Assembly (NCBI GenBank): GCA_965250205.1
Contig: CBDFNK010000023.1
Location: 124,001-188,000 of the forward strand
Source of the DNA: JAHZKN01 sp965250205
Lineage (GTDB): Bacteria > Pseudomonadota > Alphaproteobacteria > Rhizobiales > Hyphomicrobiaceae
Length of the DNA: 64,000 nucleotides
Reading direction: 5' to 3'
Of this stretch, positions 8,719 through 17,502 are shown piece by piece. The notes under the pieces are model-generated. The model did no database searches, had not been told where the DNA came from, and saw only the letters and a program-made list of their open reading frames with translations. The position numbers and the translations under genes were made by a program. How positions within the stretch are numbered: position 1 is the stretch's first letter; each line of letters starts with the position of its first letter.

Positions 8719-9277
8719 GACTGGCCTCGCTTGGTTCGGGTTAAATTTCACGGGCAAAGCTCTTTTAAAAAGAAACAACACCGCGCATGAACCCTTGCCC
8801 AGCGGCGAGCGTCCAAAACCCCAAAACAATAAAAGCCGTCACTGCGAATGCGGTGACGACCTTCCTTTGGACCTCGATCAAAGCCCGGCGATGCGTCACA
8901 TGACTTTTGTGGGGGACCGTTTAGTCGGCCTTGGCGATCCGGCCAAAACAACAAACAAAAAAGGACCGGATCGCCTAGACCGCCTTACGGGTAAAAGTCA
9001 TTGACGCACAGCCAAAGCGTCGCCGGATTTGATGTAAGCTGGAATGAGGGTTCCATGTCCGGTGCGACGGACATGACAATGAAGCGCGCGCAGCGCACCT
9101 CATTTCCGTCAGGGATCGAAGCCGACTGGCCTGAGACAAGCAACTGCGCTGGCTCGGTTCACGAGAGCCTGCGCAGACGGCATGGTACAGACGACGAGAC
9201 GGCCAAAAACGCGAAACAACGAGTAAATAGAGTATCGCTTGACGAACCGGCCCGACTCGCTGATTCGTGTCAGAATG
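8719..9277. other. intergenic region upstream of ardA
   Basis: About 560 bases between the divergent ardA and the unknown gene at 9278. It holds a hairpin near 8842-8861 (GTCAC...GTGAC) followed on the minus strand by a T-rich run, and the perfect inverted repeat listed at 8933-8975. No convincing coding frame is seen. Confidence 0.5.
8933..8975. repeat. perfect 10-bp inverted repeat with A-rich loop
   Basis: GGCGATCCGG at 8933-8942 is matched by CCGGATCGCC at 8966-8975. The 23-base centre is almost pure A/C on the plus strand (CAAAACAACAAACAAAAAAG). It lies upstream of ardA. It could be a terminator or attenuator read on the minus strand, or a protein-binding or origin-like site of the mobile element. 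The sequence alone does not decide. Confidence 0.7.
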
Positions 9278-9901
9278 ATGGAACATCGGATGACGGTCCG
9301 ATTTGATGGGCGGCGCGCGGCGTCTCATAGGCTGGGGGCAAATGACCTCCCCGAGGCCTATTCTGGTGCGCGCCGTATTTTGTCTGCTCTTGGCTATAGC
9401 TATTGCTACGGCCAAATCCCCCGCAATAAACTTGATAAGACAGAGCATTTTCGGCTCGAAGGCGGTGGCGTCGATCAGGGATCAGTCATATTCGAACTGT
9501 TTATCGAAATCACCGGCAGCCTTGTCTATGACATGGCAAAGATCGGTTTCACGCTCTACGCCATCAGTGCCTATGAGGCTTGGCAGGCAGGACGCCTGTT
9601 TCAGCCGCCTGAATTTACGCGGATCGAACCTACTTTAGGTCCTATACAATCGCGGAATCATCCGTTCATCGATTTATCGGGTGAAAACGCGCAGCGCTGG
9701 ACTGATTTGACCCACCAGTTCGAACTTGGCACCGGAGAGGTCACACGCTCGGTTGGACAAAGATCAGATGTTGTCGAATTCTATATGGACGGACAACAAA
9801 TGGCGCGGTTTGATTATCGTCACCAACAAGCACTTGATAATGCAATTGACGCTGCATTGATCCCGATCAGATCGCGCCGCAACGGATTACGCTACAATTA
9901 G
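9278..9901 (+). CDS. conserved-looking protein of unknown function
   Basis: About 207 residues, starting MEHRMTVRFDGRR; the ATG codons at 9275, 9278 and 9290 are all possible and none has a strong ribosome binding site. The body reads as a folded soluble protein: SHRLGANDLPEAYSGARRIL, FRLEGGGVDQGSVIFELF and a hydrophobic stretch near ITGSLVYDMAKIGFTLYAIS that may be a buried helix or a membrane-associated segment. It resembles small unknown proteins I associate with phages and plasmids, but I cannot name a family with certainty. It stands alone between the ardA promoter region and the AT-rich cluster. Confidence 0.65.
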   Translation: MEHRMTVRFDGRRAASHRLGANDLPEAYSGARRILSALGYSYCYGQIPRNKLDKTEHFRLEGGGVDQGSVIFELFIEITGSLVYDMAKIGFTLYAISAYEAWQAGRLFQPPEFTRIEPTLGPIQSRNHPFIDLSGENAQRWTDLTHQFELGTGEVTRSVGQRSDVVEFYMDGQQMARFDYRHQQALDNAIDAALIPIRSRRNGLRYN

Positions 9902-10022
9902 TTTTTTTGCTGTTCAAAGAACAACTTAATAAAAAATGTCTCAAGGTTGCTGACAGGGGACACTTGACAACGGAAATAAACCGAGTTTCAATCTACCATA
10001 TGATATTTTAGGGATATTTCAC

Positions 10023-10265
10023 ATGCGATCAATCTACTTTACTACTGCGATTATTTTTGCATCACTTTTCCCAACCAATCTTTAAGCTCAACAAACGGAA
10101 CGTGTCTTGGACGGTGGCGATTGGACCATTGATTGGAAGGGCGTTGGCCGAACTAACATTCGTGTTCCGAATGGTGCTTCCCATACGATTGATGTCGAAC
10201 CTGGAGATAAAGTTTTATGGGAACCACCGACGCTGCCGGATATCCCGCCAGCAACGGACAAATAA
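10023..10265 (+). pseudogene. small secreted protein gene interrupted by an in-frame stop
   Basis: From ATG 10023 the frame encodes a typical signal peptide (MRSIYFTTAIIFASLFPTNL), then TAA at 10083-10085, then continues in the same frame as AQQTERVLDGGDWTIDWKGV with a proline-rich end and a stop at 10263-10265. The TAA falls exactly around the expected signal-peptidase site, so a single base change probably killed an 80-codon secreted peptide. The region is AT-rich like the following genes. The alternative, stop-codon readthrough, has no support here. Confidence 0.65.
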
Positions 10266-10495
10266 TTTGATGGAGAATTGGCGCTGATTAGCTAACGTAG
10301 TCAGCAATCAACTAACATTCACTCTGGGTTAATCAACGGCGCCAGAGCAGGGCAGTTTAGGGTATTTTCGTTTCACTGTGACGGCAAAACATTTTTTGCA
10401 AAGGTGGTCGTGGGATTCAAAGAACTATCTTAGCGAGATATATTGGGCGTAGATATTTCATTTCAGAATAATAGAAAATAGGGGAGTTAAGAAGA

Positions 10496-11104
10496 TTGTT
10501 TAGGAGATGTGTATTACTTGTAAATCTAATAATACCCGTCGCCATTGGAATGGCAGGATGCGGAGATCCACTGAAAACAACGGCACCTTATGTTTCAGAG
10601 AATTTGGCTGACCCCGTGCTTGAAACCGGTGTCTATCGTGTAGACATCATTGATCCTGTGCTTAGGGACTGGGCGGCCGGATGGCCCTCAGAAGTAAAAA
10701 TTGTTAGGTCTGGAAAATCATACGTTGAAATTACACCACCAGGACGAATGTCTCGCGCTCCTGCAACGAAAACGTTCGCACTCAAACGGATCAAAAATAA
10801 TTTATATGCGTCTTCTTCATTGGCAGAATGCGAAGATAGTAAGTATTGCAATGATTTGATGTTGGTCAAAGATAACGGCCGCACGGCTTTTTCTTGGATG
10901 CTCACATGTGATGTACTCGAAAATGAATTCATGATCGATTTATCAAGCCTCTTGTCAAAGGATGACCGAAGCAAGTGCAAATTTAGCAGAGATCAACTGA
11001 GGCAAGTATATAATATGCTTGTTAGAAAAATAGGGAAAGTCGATCGGGCCCTGCAGCCATATTCAGCAGCGACTAGATTTATATGGGATAGACGTCTCGA
11101 TTAG
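10496..11104 (+). CDS. putative lipoprotein of unknown function
   Basis: A 202-residue protein with an N-terminal signal ending in the lipobox IGMAGC (Cys about residue 22), so predicted to be lipidated and held in the envelope. The mature part has two cysteine pairs (SLAECEDSKYCND near 110-118; LTCDV and RSKCKFS further on) that may form disulfides. The TTG at 10496 is used as start because GGGGAG lies 9 bases upstream. AT-rich and unlike the chromosomal genes around it. It precedes the 717-aa unknown and a serine hydrolase in the same direction. By analogy with lipase effector loci it could be an immunity lipoprotein, but this is inference. Confidence 0.65.
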   Translation: MFRRCVLLVNLIIPVAIGMAGCGDPLKTTAPYVSENLADPVLETGVYRVDIIDPVLRDWAAGWPSEVKIVRSGKSYVEITPPGRMSRAPATKTFALKRIKNNLYASSSLAECEDSKYCNDLMLVKDNGRTAFSWMLTCDVLENEFMIDLSSLLSKDDRSKCKFSRDQLRQVYNMLVRKIGKVDRALQPYSAATRFIWDRRLD

Positions 11105-11183
11105 ATCCCGCCATTTCTTTATGGTGCGATGGTTTGTTGCATCCTACGTTTGTATCAATCAAAGTATTTAAGTGAGCTTAGTC

Positions 11184-13325
11184 ATGTCATCAGAGTCTAC
11201 TATGGATTCTAATCTTATCCAGGGTCTATTACCTGCAGGATGGACGTTCACTACTCCAGAAGATGAAGGCTATACCAAGCCTCTACTTTCGGATCGCGAC
11301 GACAACCTTTCAGAAATAAACGTTTCAAAAAGCAATTACGCACCAATACAATTTGACAATACAATGTCGGAACCATCGATATTGGGGAGTGGGTCTGAAC
11401 CAGATCTTCTTAGGTACTCCATTGCGGGCACGCCTGTTTTGGCTATAGTCGGCGATTGGGAACTTGGCAGCATCAACCCAACTGGCGATCCTGTGGCGCT
11501 GGACAACTCTCTGAATGATGTTGTCGGCCCGGCGAATGACAGGCTTAGCCTCGCTGTGCTGAATGAAAAATATAATCCATTTGTAGCACAGCCTATTGAT
11601 GCGCTCGGCCAACCACTTGTTGGTCGTTTCTCCACGCCAGGGCAAGTCTACGAGGGCAAGGCCTTCATTCCGATAAAACAGGTAATGCAAGGTATGGTGA
11701 CGCAACTGGGTGAGCAGGGAAGTGTCCTTCAGCCACTGATAGATGCATTAAACGACGTGGCGGCAATTCAAACTCCGGCACATCAATTCAACAACGTCTC
11801 CGGTCCAGGAAACGCGGTGTTGTTTTATGGTGGCCCAACCATTGGCCATGGCAGCCTTGACAAGGTCGTTTCTGCACTTGGTGCAAGGCACATGCGGATT
11901 ATCCGGCAAATGGTTCATTTTGATAGTGCCGGACAAGGTGGCTCCCTGACTGGGATTGTTTCGGATGGCGTTGGGGGATCGACACATTCCGGTGGGTATT
12001 CTCTGGGTTATCGTGAAAATTCAGAAATTTCGATCAAGAGTGACTGGCCAAGCAATTACGGCCGTCTTGACGATGACAACGTAAACTACAACGCTCATTT
12101 GTTCGCTATCGATTATCAAAAAGGCACGCATGAAACGATCCCAGACAACGTGCTTGCAGCCTACAAGAAAAATGCTGATATGTGGGACTGTTGTGCGGGT
12201 ATGGTCGTGCCATTTACCCATGCAGAACCAGATCCAGATCATCAAGACTATGAATTTAACCCTCTAGAAGTGTCTGACCAAAAGAGTGCACGTAACGTAG
12301 CCGCTAGCTTGGCGCAGATGAACCGCCAAAATTTCTTGAGTGCTCACGGAGCGTTCTACTGTTCTGAAGGGCAATATTCTGTTGCAAATCTTGGACCTCA
12401 AGAAGATGAAAACGGTGGCACCTTACTTAAAAAAAGTAAGTTTGGAGCAACAAAGTTTGGGCGACTTATTGAAGAATTTCAGCGTGCACCGGAGTATCAA
12501 GGGATGTCCGTGGACGATTGTCGAAAACACCCCGAAGTAGGTTGGAGATATCTTGCGCAATTGGCTGAAAGCGGAGGCGGCATTAGCGCAGAACAACTTG
12601 AGTCACTAGATTTGACAGACAGAATTGGTGTCTTTCTGGAATGGATTCCCGAAGAAATTCCTGGTTGGCAAAAATTCCGGCCGCTAAATTCTGAAGCTTT
12701 GATCGCCAGACCTATGACAGTTGTAACATTAGCATGGGGACTACTCCGGCGTTACGTCCCCAGAGAACTCGTCGCCCAGATTATCGCAAAAGATGTTCTG
12801 CGGGCTTACAGTGCGGGCAATGCAGATGTGAAGCGCGCAGCGATAGCATTATGCGATGGACACACCTTGGACAGTCCCGCCGGAAAGCTTGCACTCGCTG
12901 GGGTTGCTATGAAAGCTGCAACAGGTCTGTTGTTGGGGCTTATGAATGCCAATGAATTTCGTGACAAAGTGCTTGAAAAAGCCGGTTTTGAACAAATCAC
13001 AAATGATGATGATAAAAATAAGGTGCTTTTAGAATACGCTGAATTTGTCAAAATATTGAAACATGCAGACCATACGACACAAGAAGACTTGGACGATGCG
13101 GTTCGAGAGGCTGATAACCGATTTGGAAAACTGCTGGTAGAGCGCTCACATTTCAATCCAGCGACTGGTGAACGCATCCCCAAAATTAAGCACTTGATGA
13201 GATATGCGGCGCCTTCTTCCATTGGAATGTGGGCACAGCAACCCTACCTCGCAGAAACAAGTTGTCTAAGATATGTTACAACCGCGATGCACGTAGCACA
13301 GGCACGCGTAGATGAGTTTAGCTGA
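11184..13325 (+). CDS. large protein of unknown function (717 codons from GTG 11172)
   Basis: A long unbroken frame of about 713 residues from ATG 11184 (GTG 11172 also possible). No signal peptide is seen. Glycine-rich stretches include FNNVSGPGNAVLFYGG near 210 and AGQGGSLTG near 255. Around residue 392 it carries AHGAFYCSEGQYS; a Cys-Ser-Glu after aromatics is reminiscent of permuted papain-fold (YiiX/LRAT-like) enzymes, but the partner histidine is not assignable, so this is a weak hint. A small hydrophobic stretch occurs near 580 (KAATGLLLGLM). It lies between the lipoprotein and the serine hydrolase, shares their AT-rich composition and is probably co-transcribed with them. Confidence 0.7.
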   Translation: MSSESTMDSNLIQGLLPAGWTFTTPEDEGYTKPLLSDRDDNLSEINVSKSNYAPIQFDNTMSEPSILGSGSEPDLLRYSIAGTPVLAIVGDWELGSINPTGDPVALDNSLNDVVGPANDRLSLAVLNEKYNPFVAQPIDALGQPLVGRFSTPGQVYEGKAFIPIKQVMQGMVTQLGEQGSVLQPLIDALNDVAAIQTPAHQFNNVSGPGNAVLFYGGPTIGHGSLDKVVSALGARHMRIIRQMVHFDSAGQGGSLTGIVSDGVGGSTHSGGYSLGYRENSEISIKSDWPSNYGRLDDDNVNYNAHLFAIDYQKGTHETIPDNVLAAYKKNADMWDCCAGMVVPFTHAEPDPDHQDYEFNPLEVSDQKSARNVAASLAQMNRQNFLSAHGAFYCSEGQYSVANLGPQEDENGGTLLKKSKFGATKFGRLIEEFQRAPEYQGMSVDDCRKHPEVGWRYLAQLAESGGGISAEQLESLDLTDRIGVFLEWIPEEIPGWQKFRPLNSEALIARPMTVVTLAWGLLRRYVPRELVAQIIAKDVLRAYSAGNADVKRAAIALCDGHTLDSPAGKLALAGVAMKAATGLLLGLMNANEFRDKVLEKAGFEQITNDDDKNKVLLEYAEFVKILKHADHTTQEDLDDAVREADNRFGKLLVERSHFNPATGERIPKIKHLMRYAAPSSIGMWAQQPYLAETSCLRYVTTAMHVAQARVDEFS

Positions 13326-13393
13326 TTTTTTTTTAGGAATTATTCCGGATGTTTTGATGCTCTGCATCAGGGACGTAGAGGTGATATTTCCCA

Positions 13394-14401
13394 ATGACTA
13401 TGACCAAGCAAGAAAATGCACTCGAAGAAGCGGCAACCAAGCGTCTAGTTTCTGTTGAGCGCGGTACACCTATTACCATTACAGATTTAAATACCACGCG
13501 AGAACTTCTTTCAAGTTCCAAGCCAGATCTCGTGCATCTCGGCAGAATAATGTTCAAGAGTTTGTCGCACGATCAAAGAGGCTTGCTGTTAGAGGGTGAC
13601 AATGTAGCAATAGCAGAGAGTCTTGCTCCCGTGCTAGTCGCAGAAAGATTGGCAGAAGCAGAAAAAGGCATTTACTTAGACCCTGCGCCGAGCTCTATGT
13701 CTACTTATCAGGAGCAATTGTTAAAACAGCTAGAGAAGGACTATCAGAAATCCTCAACGTTCAAAAAAGCTCTTGAATCGACCATTGACAAAATTTCAAA
13801 GCCTCCAGACGTGGTTGTGTCGAGTGCAACCTTCACAACGTTGACAGTAATTGTTCACGGTACATGGGCGTCAAGCTGGTGGCGACCTAGAACAGGTGAT
13901 TTCTGGGTTTACCTTCAAAATCTCGTGGGCACTTGCTACGACGGAGAGGATCCTTATTACTGGAGTGGTGACTGGTCACATCAAGCGAGAGTTGTTGCCG
14001 CTAGAAAACTTCTGATTTGGGCGAGAAGACAGACGTACGACAAACTTGTTTTAGTCTGTCATAGCCATGGTGGCAATGTGTGCTTTCTTGCATCCGCACT
14101 CGGACTCAAAATTGACCGTCTTGTTACACTTGGCACACCAATCCGTGAAGACTATCAGCCGAATATGCAAAATGTGGGCGAAATCGTAAATGTATATTCG
14201 ACCAATGATAAAATTCAAGTTGCGGATTTGGGTGGCGTTCCTCATTGCGATGGACGTACGCTATGCGAAAATGAAAAAGCCATAAATCACAGAGCGCTTA
14301 ATGACGGGACTGGTGATCAACCTAAGCATTCTGAGCTCCACGAAGGTGACACCTGGCGTGCCAGTAATATTGAAGAGTTTATGGAGGGACCAACAAGCTA
14401 A
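13394..14401 (+). CDS. alpha/beta-hydrolase, lipase-like
   Basis: A 335-residue protein with a helical, charged N-terminal 140 residues and a C-terminal alpha/beta-hydrolase domain. The domain starts LTVIVHGTWASSWWR (oxyanion region, near 155), has the nucleophile elbow VCHSHGGNV with the serine near residue 224 (G-x-S-x-G replaced by H-S-H-G-G), then LVTLGTPIREDY and an aspartate in STNDKIQV. A histidine in the NHRALNDGTG region could complete the triad. It probably cleaves an ester, perhaps a lipid. It is the last gene of the AT-rich cluster. An effector or toxin role is possible from its layout with a lipoprotein gene, but unproven. Confidence 0.72.
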   Translation: MTMTKQENALEEAATKRLVSVERGTPITITDLNTTRELLSSSKPDLVHLGRIMFKSLSHDQRGLLLEGDNVAIAESLAPVLVAERLAEAEKGIYLDPAPSSMSTYQEQLLKQLEKDYQKSSTFKKALESTIDKISKPPDVVVSSATFTTLTVIVHGTWASSWWRPRTGDFWVYLQNLVGTCYDGEDPYYWSGDWSHQARVVAARKLLIWARRQTYDKLVLVCHSHGGNVCFLASALGLKIDRLVTLGTPIREDYQPNMQNVGEIVNVYSTNDKIQVADLGGVPHCDGRTLCENEKAINHRALNDGTGDQPKHSELHEGDTWRASNIEEFMEGPTS

Positions 14402-14647
14402 CTAGTCAATAGGAACCCACGGATAATAACCACCGATAATTTGAGAGATCAACGGCTGGTCTTTGATAAGAAATTTGAGAACGGTCGTTTACTTAGTAGT
14501 GCGTTGTTCAAGATAGTTGGTTGGTTAGTACAGCCGATGACAATATACGAGCCAGATTGTAAAATCCCCCAGTCTTGCTGCACCTTTGACCTACTGCACG
14601 CGGTCATAGTTGGCGCAGTTTCTTGCAAGGCGTTGTTTCCGGGGGGC

Positions 14648-14862
14648 AGTGTCATCTTCAGATCTGGAAACATATGTTCCAGTAGCAATTGCTGACATCC
14701 CTGACGTCGGGGCTCGCGCATAGTCAAGCGCCTGCCAACCCTTCTTATCTTTGATGAACGGATAGACCTTTTGCGTGGCAAGCAAGAATTCAAGTGCAAG
14801 TAATTTATCATCTGAGGCAGCGATGATCAGCGCCGGTTTCCTGGTGGATCGTTCTTGCGCAT
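14648..14862 (-). pseudogene. degraded ankyrin-repeat gene copy
   Basis: This stretch is a diverged copy of the central and C-terminal part of the ankyrin gene at 17503-17883. The same words occur in broken frames (PFIKDKKGWQALDYARA against PFIKDKKDWQALDYARA; QQLLLEHMFPDL against RQLLLEHMFPDL), and the DNA aligns almost without gaps for about 200 bases. Reading frames change at least twice. It sits downstream of the Fic gene, about 2.9 kb from the intact copy, in the same orientation. Confidence 0.8.
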
Positions 14863-14956
14863 TTAATCCATGAAAAAGAGATGCGGTTCATGAAAAATGG
14901 GTGTGATCGCGGTGTACTCATGAAAAACGCATGCGCGGAGCTCAAAATTTCAACGA

Positions 14957-16081
14957 TCACCGTTCGCTATTTTCCGGCTCTGTCATCGGCAACCAATATC
15001 GCGTGTGCCGTCGTTCGCCTGTTCGATTCAAAGCGCCAATGTCTACGAGATCCTGCAAGTCCCGCGTTGCGGTGGCGCGCGATGTACCGGTTATACGAAT
15101 ATAATTCTCAGCACTGAGCCCGCCTTTAAAGCCATTGGGTCCTTCACGGAACATTCGGGTGAGTGCCTTGTCCTGGCGTGGGTTTAGATGTCCGCGCAAG
15201 TGATCATAGAGTTTGGCCTTGGCAATTAAAAACTCAATGAGCTTTTGCGCATAAGCCTGTGCCTCTAAAACGGTTTCAGAAAAATAGATGAGCCAGTCGG
15301 TGATCTCCAAGTCCTTGTTGTTGGCTTCAAGGTGGCGGTAATAGGCTTTGCGGTTTTTCTCTATCGTGTGCGAAAGCGCCAGCAAGGCCGGTTGATCAAG
15401 ACTTTGCGACAGAGCTTTTTCTGCGATGGCGCGGCCGATGCGGCCATTGCCATCCTCAAAAGGATGAATGCACACAAAATAAAGATGCGCGATGCCGGCG
15501 CGGGTGAGTAGTGGTAAGGATTTCTTAGCCCCAGGTGCGGTGTCGTTAAACCATTGCAGGAAGCGTTTCATTTCCGGTTTCATGGTTTTTGACGGCGGCG
15601 CTTCGAAATGAACTTTTGGGTCATGGATGGCACCGGAGACCACTTGCATGGGGCTTGAATGGGTGCGGTAGCGTCCGATATCATTTAAATCACTTCGACC
15701 TGAGGTTAGCATTTTATGCCATGCAAAAAGCTTCGCGTGAGACAAGCGTTTGTCGAATGTATGATGGAGATCAACCATCATGTCTGCGATGCCGCGTTCA
15801 GCAGGCGACACCCGGCGATTGTCGGTATCAAGTCCAAAGTTGCGGCGAATTGAGGATTGAACAGAGTCGCGGTTTAAGATCTCACCTTCAATCTCCGAAG
15901 TTTTGAGCGCCTCGATACTTATAAGATCAACACGAAGCTCAGATTGTTCTGCATCATTGATGTGCTTGAGCGTGCCGAGCAGAATTCCGGCGCGATGTAA
16001 AAAGCGGTCTTCAAGCGCCGTCAATGCTGACGTATCATGTGTAAAGTCGGGCCAATCCGAGTGTTGCCAGTTCCATATCAT
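14957..16081 (-). CDS. Fic family protein with C-terminal DNA-binding domain
   Basis: A 374-residue Fic protein, probably an AMP-transferase (or de-AMPylase). The catalytic loop HPFEDGNGRIGRA lies near residues 208-220, matching HPFx[D/E]GNGRxxR. An N-terminal TSEIEG fits the [S/T]xxxE[G/N] inhibitory motif, so it should be self-inhibited by its own glutamate (class II). The C-terminal 80 residues look like a winged helix (ENYIRITGTSRATATRDLQ), as in autoregulated Fic proteins. A palindrome 20 bases upstream is a likely operator. The frame is intact although many neighbours are broken, so it may still be under selection. Confidence 0.92.
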   Translation of the reverse strand: MIWNWQHSDWPDFTHDTSALTALEDRFLHRAGILLGTLKHINDAEQSELRVDLISIEALKTSEIEGEILNRDSVQSSIRRNFGLDTDNRRVSPAERGIADMMVDLHHTFDKRLSHAKLFAWHKMLTSGRSDLNDIGRYRTHSSPMQVVSGAIHDPKVHFEAPPSKTMKPEMKRFLQWFNDTAPGAKKSLPLLTRAGIAHLYFVCIHPFEDGNGRIGRAIAEKALSQSLDQPALLALSHTIEKNRKAYYRHLEANNKDLEITDWLIYFSETVLEAQAYAQKLIEFLIAKAKLYDHLRGHLNPRQDKALTRMFREGPNGFKGGLSAENYIRITGTSRATATRDLQDLVDIGALNRTGERRHTRYWLPMTEPENSER

Positions 16082-16100
16082 GAGCGATAGAATTCCTTTC

Positions 16101-16134
16101 TATAACTCATGATATACCATTTTAGTGAGTTATA
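16101..16134. promoter_or_regulatory. palindromic operator upstream of fic
   Basis: TATAACTCA at 16101-16109 and TGAGTTATA at 16126-16134 are perfect inverted 9-mers with a 16-base centre that contains a further TATA-rich stretch. The site ends 20 bases before the fic start codon, overlapping the expected promoter. The Fic winged helix is a plausible ligand (inference). Confidence 0.7.
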
Positions 16135-16285
16135 AAAGAACTTTCTATGCCTCAGTCTCGGTCAATCCCCAAACTTGTCAAGAATCCAGGCTAGAGTAGC
16201 GTGAACGACAAGCTCAACAGTCTGTAACGGGGCTGATCGGCATTGAAGGCGTGCGTTTAGCAGGGCAAATGTGGGAGTTAAGTCA

Positions 16286-16443
16286 ATGCGTCAGATCATT
16301 GAACAGGAGCTGGTGATGTCTCGCCGGATCATCTCATCAGACGGCAAACATATGACACGTTTTCACTTTGGCGCTGATGATGGAGAGGCGGTCGTGTTTG
16401 TGGAGCTGCGCTTTTGCAGGATATTTTGTCCGATACATTGTAG
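16286..16443 (+). pseudogene. possible small frameshifted gene
   Basis: From ATG 16286 the frame reads MRQIIEQELVMSRRIISSDG and on through FGADDGEAVVFVELRF. Adding one T at the TTTT run near 16412 would give LQDILSDTL and a stop at 16441-16443, about 52 residues. The same kind of one-base slip breaks several better-supported genes nearby. I do not recognise a family; the reading is tentative. Confidence 0.3.
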
Positions 16444-16476
16444 GCGATTAAACACCAGACAGCGTTATCAAAATAG

Positions 16477-16504
16477 AAAAAGCCCCAACGAACGGGGCTT
16501 TTTG
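16477..16504 (-). terminator. rho-independent terminator
   Basis: AAAAGCCCC and GGGGCTTTTT form a strong stem around a short loop (ACGAAC), with A and T runs on both sides so it can work in either direction. It is 23 bases past the stop codon of the secreted protein on the minus strand. Confidence 0.85.
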
Positions 16505-16526
16505 ATTGTGCTGTCGAGCTGAATTT

Positions 16527-16877
16527 CTAGTACTTACTGGCGGCTCTTTCAGCAGCTCTTTGTGCAGCTTTGGCCTCTTCTTGCTTACGGTTATGATCGT
16601 CCATCGTCGGCGCATCGGCCGTGTCCGTCCGCAGAAGTTCGGTTGCCACTCCTGCGGCGCGGCCCGCAAGCCATCCGGCACGTTTAGCCGCCGCAGTTGC
16701 GCCTGCTTTCAGGGCTTTTGCAGAAAGCTTATCCTTATTATCTGCAATGAATTTAGCGCCTGCATCGCGTTCCGCCTTGCTGACTGGTCCTTCTGCAGAA
16801 GCTGGAGAAGCCACAAGGAATGAAGTAAGTGCGATAGCAATAATAGCGATGCGTCCTGTCTGATAATTTGCCGTCAT
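16527..16877 (-). CDS. small secreted protein of unknown function
   Basis: A 116-residue protein with a clear signal peptide (hydrophobic core IAIIAIALTSFLVA, cleavage after SPASA near residue 28). The mature part is about 88 residues, rich in Ala, Lys and Glu, helical (KDKLSAKALKAGATAAAKRA) and likely a periplasmic or exported helix bundle. No cysteines and no motif I can name. A strong terminator follows. It is single-gene and flanked by decaying toxin-like genes. Confidence 0.6.
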   Translation of the reverse strand: MTANYQTGRIAIIAIALTSFLVASPASAEGPVSKAERDAGAKFIADNKDKLSAKALKAGATAAAKRAGWLAGRAAGVATELLRTDTADAPTMDDHNRKQEEAKAAQRAAERAASKY

Positions 16878-16962
16878 AACAATTCTCCCAGCATGCGTTT
16901 CTTCTGATCAATTTGCTTGTAGCTAAGTTAACCTGAACGGTGGATTAATGTCCAATGGGTTT

Positions 16963-17389
16963 TTATTTGCTGCACGTGACACGCGGTAGTTTGGCACGTG
17001 CGGCTTCCAATAATGATGCTTTGATTTTTGTTGTAAAAACCCTGCGGAATCACGCTGTAAGCATATTCCTTGAGATCTGTTCTTTGTAGCGGTCGCAGAT
17101 CTACGCCTGGCCACACAAATTCATTGACCTCAGCCACAACATTCCAAGACGACAAGTCATCGACGCCGATGTGTGTATTTAATGCTGGTCGTGTTTCTAT
17201 CACCGCCGTGTCTGGCAACGGTTTTCTTTGCGTGATCGGAACAACGGTGATAACGCGCACCCCATCAGCGATTTGATTGGCAACAACGATGACTGCCTTA
17301 TGGTTACAAAATAAAGTTGTGAAATGAGAAACGTAGTTTCGTTTTTTTTGTGTACGTCTGACACGCGCCCTGACATTTTTGTTCATCAC
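16963..17389 (-). pseudogene. PemK/MazF-like toxin gene, frameshifted at both ends
   Basis: The middle of this frame matches a PemK-like family common in Rhizobiales: KAVIVVANQ, VITVVPITQRKP, the LGLDD-like IGVDDLSSWNVVAEVNEF and VWPGVDLRPL. The current frame then drifts after GFYNK. Removing one A from a five-base run (17025-17029 on the plus strand) restores IKASLLEAARAKLPRVTCSK and a stop at 16963. The N-terminal block expected before KAVIVVA (acidic-GRKDRP type) is also absent, so the start is damaged too. No antitoxin gene is visible beside it. Probably an inactive remnant. Confidence 0.65.
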
Positions 17390-17502
17390 CGCATGTTATG
17401 TTATCGGCTGAAACCTACTCGTGAAATTCACTGACTTGTATCCGGGGTTCGGTTTTCACAGCAATCAAACATGCAGAGCTGACCAAGAGCTTCACGATGG
17501 GT

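Noticed and set aside
9001..9306. A 101-residue protein before the unknown gene at 9278
   Set aside because: Polar, low in hydrophobic residues, no start signal and overlapping the better frame; probably chance.
9964..10004. Promoter TTGACA with TATGAT before the interrupted secreted peptide
   Set aside because: Both hexamers are present but are 29 bases apart, too far for a normal sigma-70 promoter.
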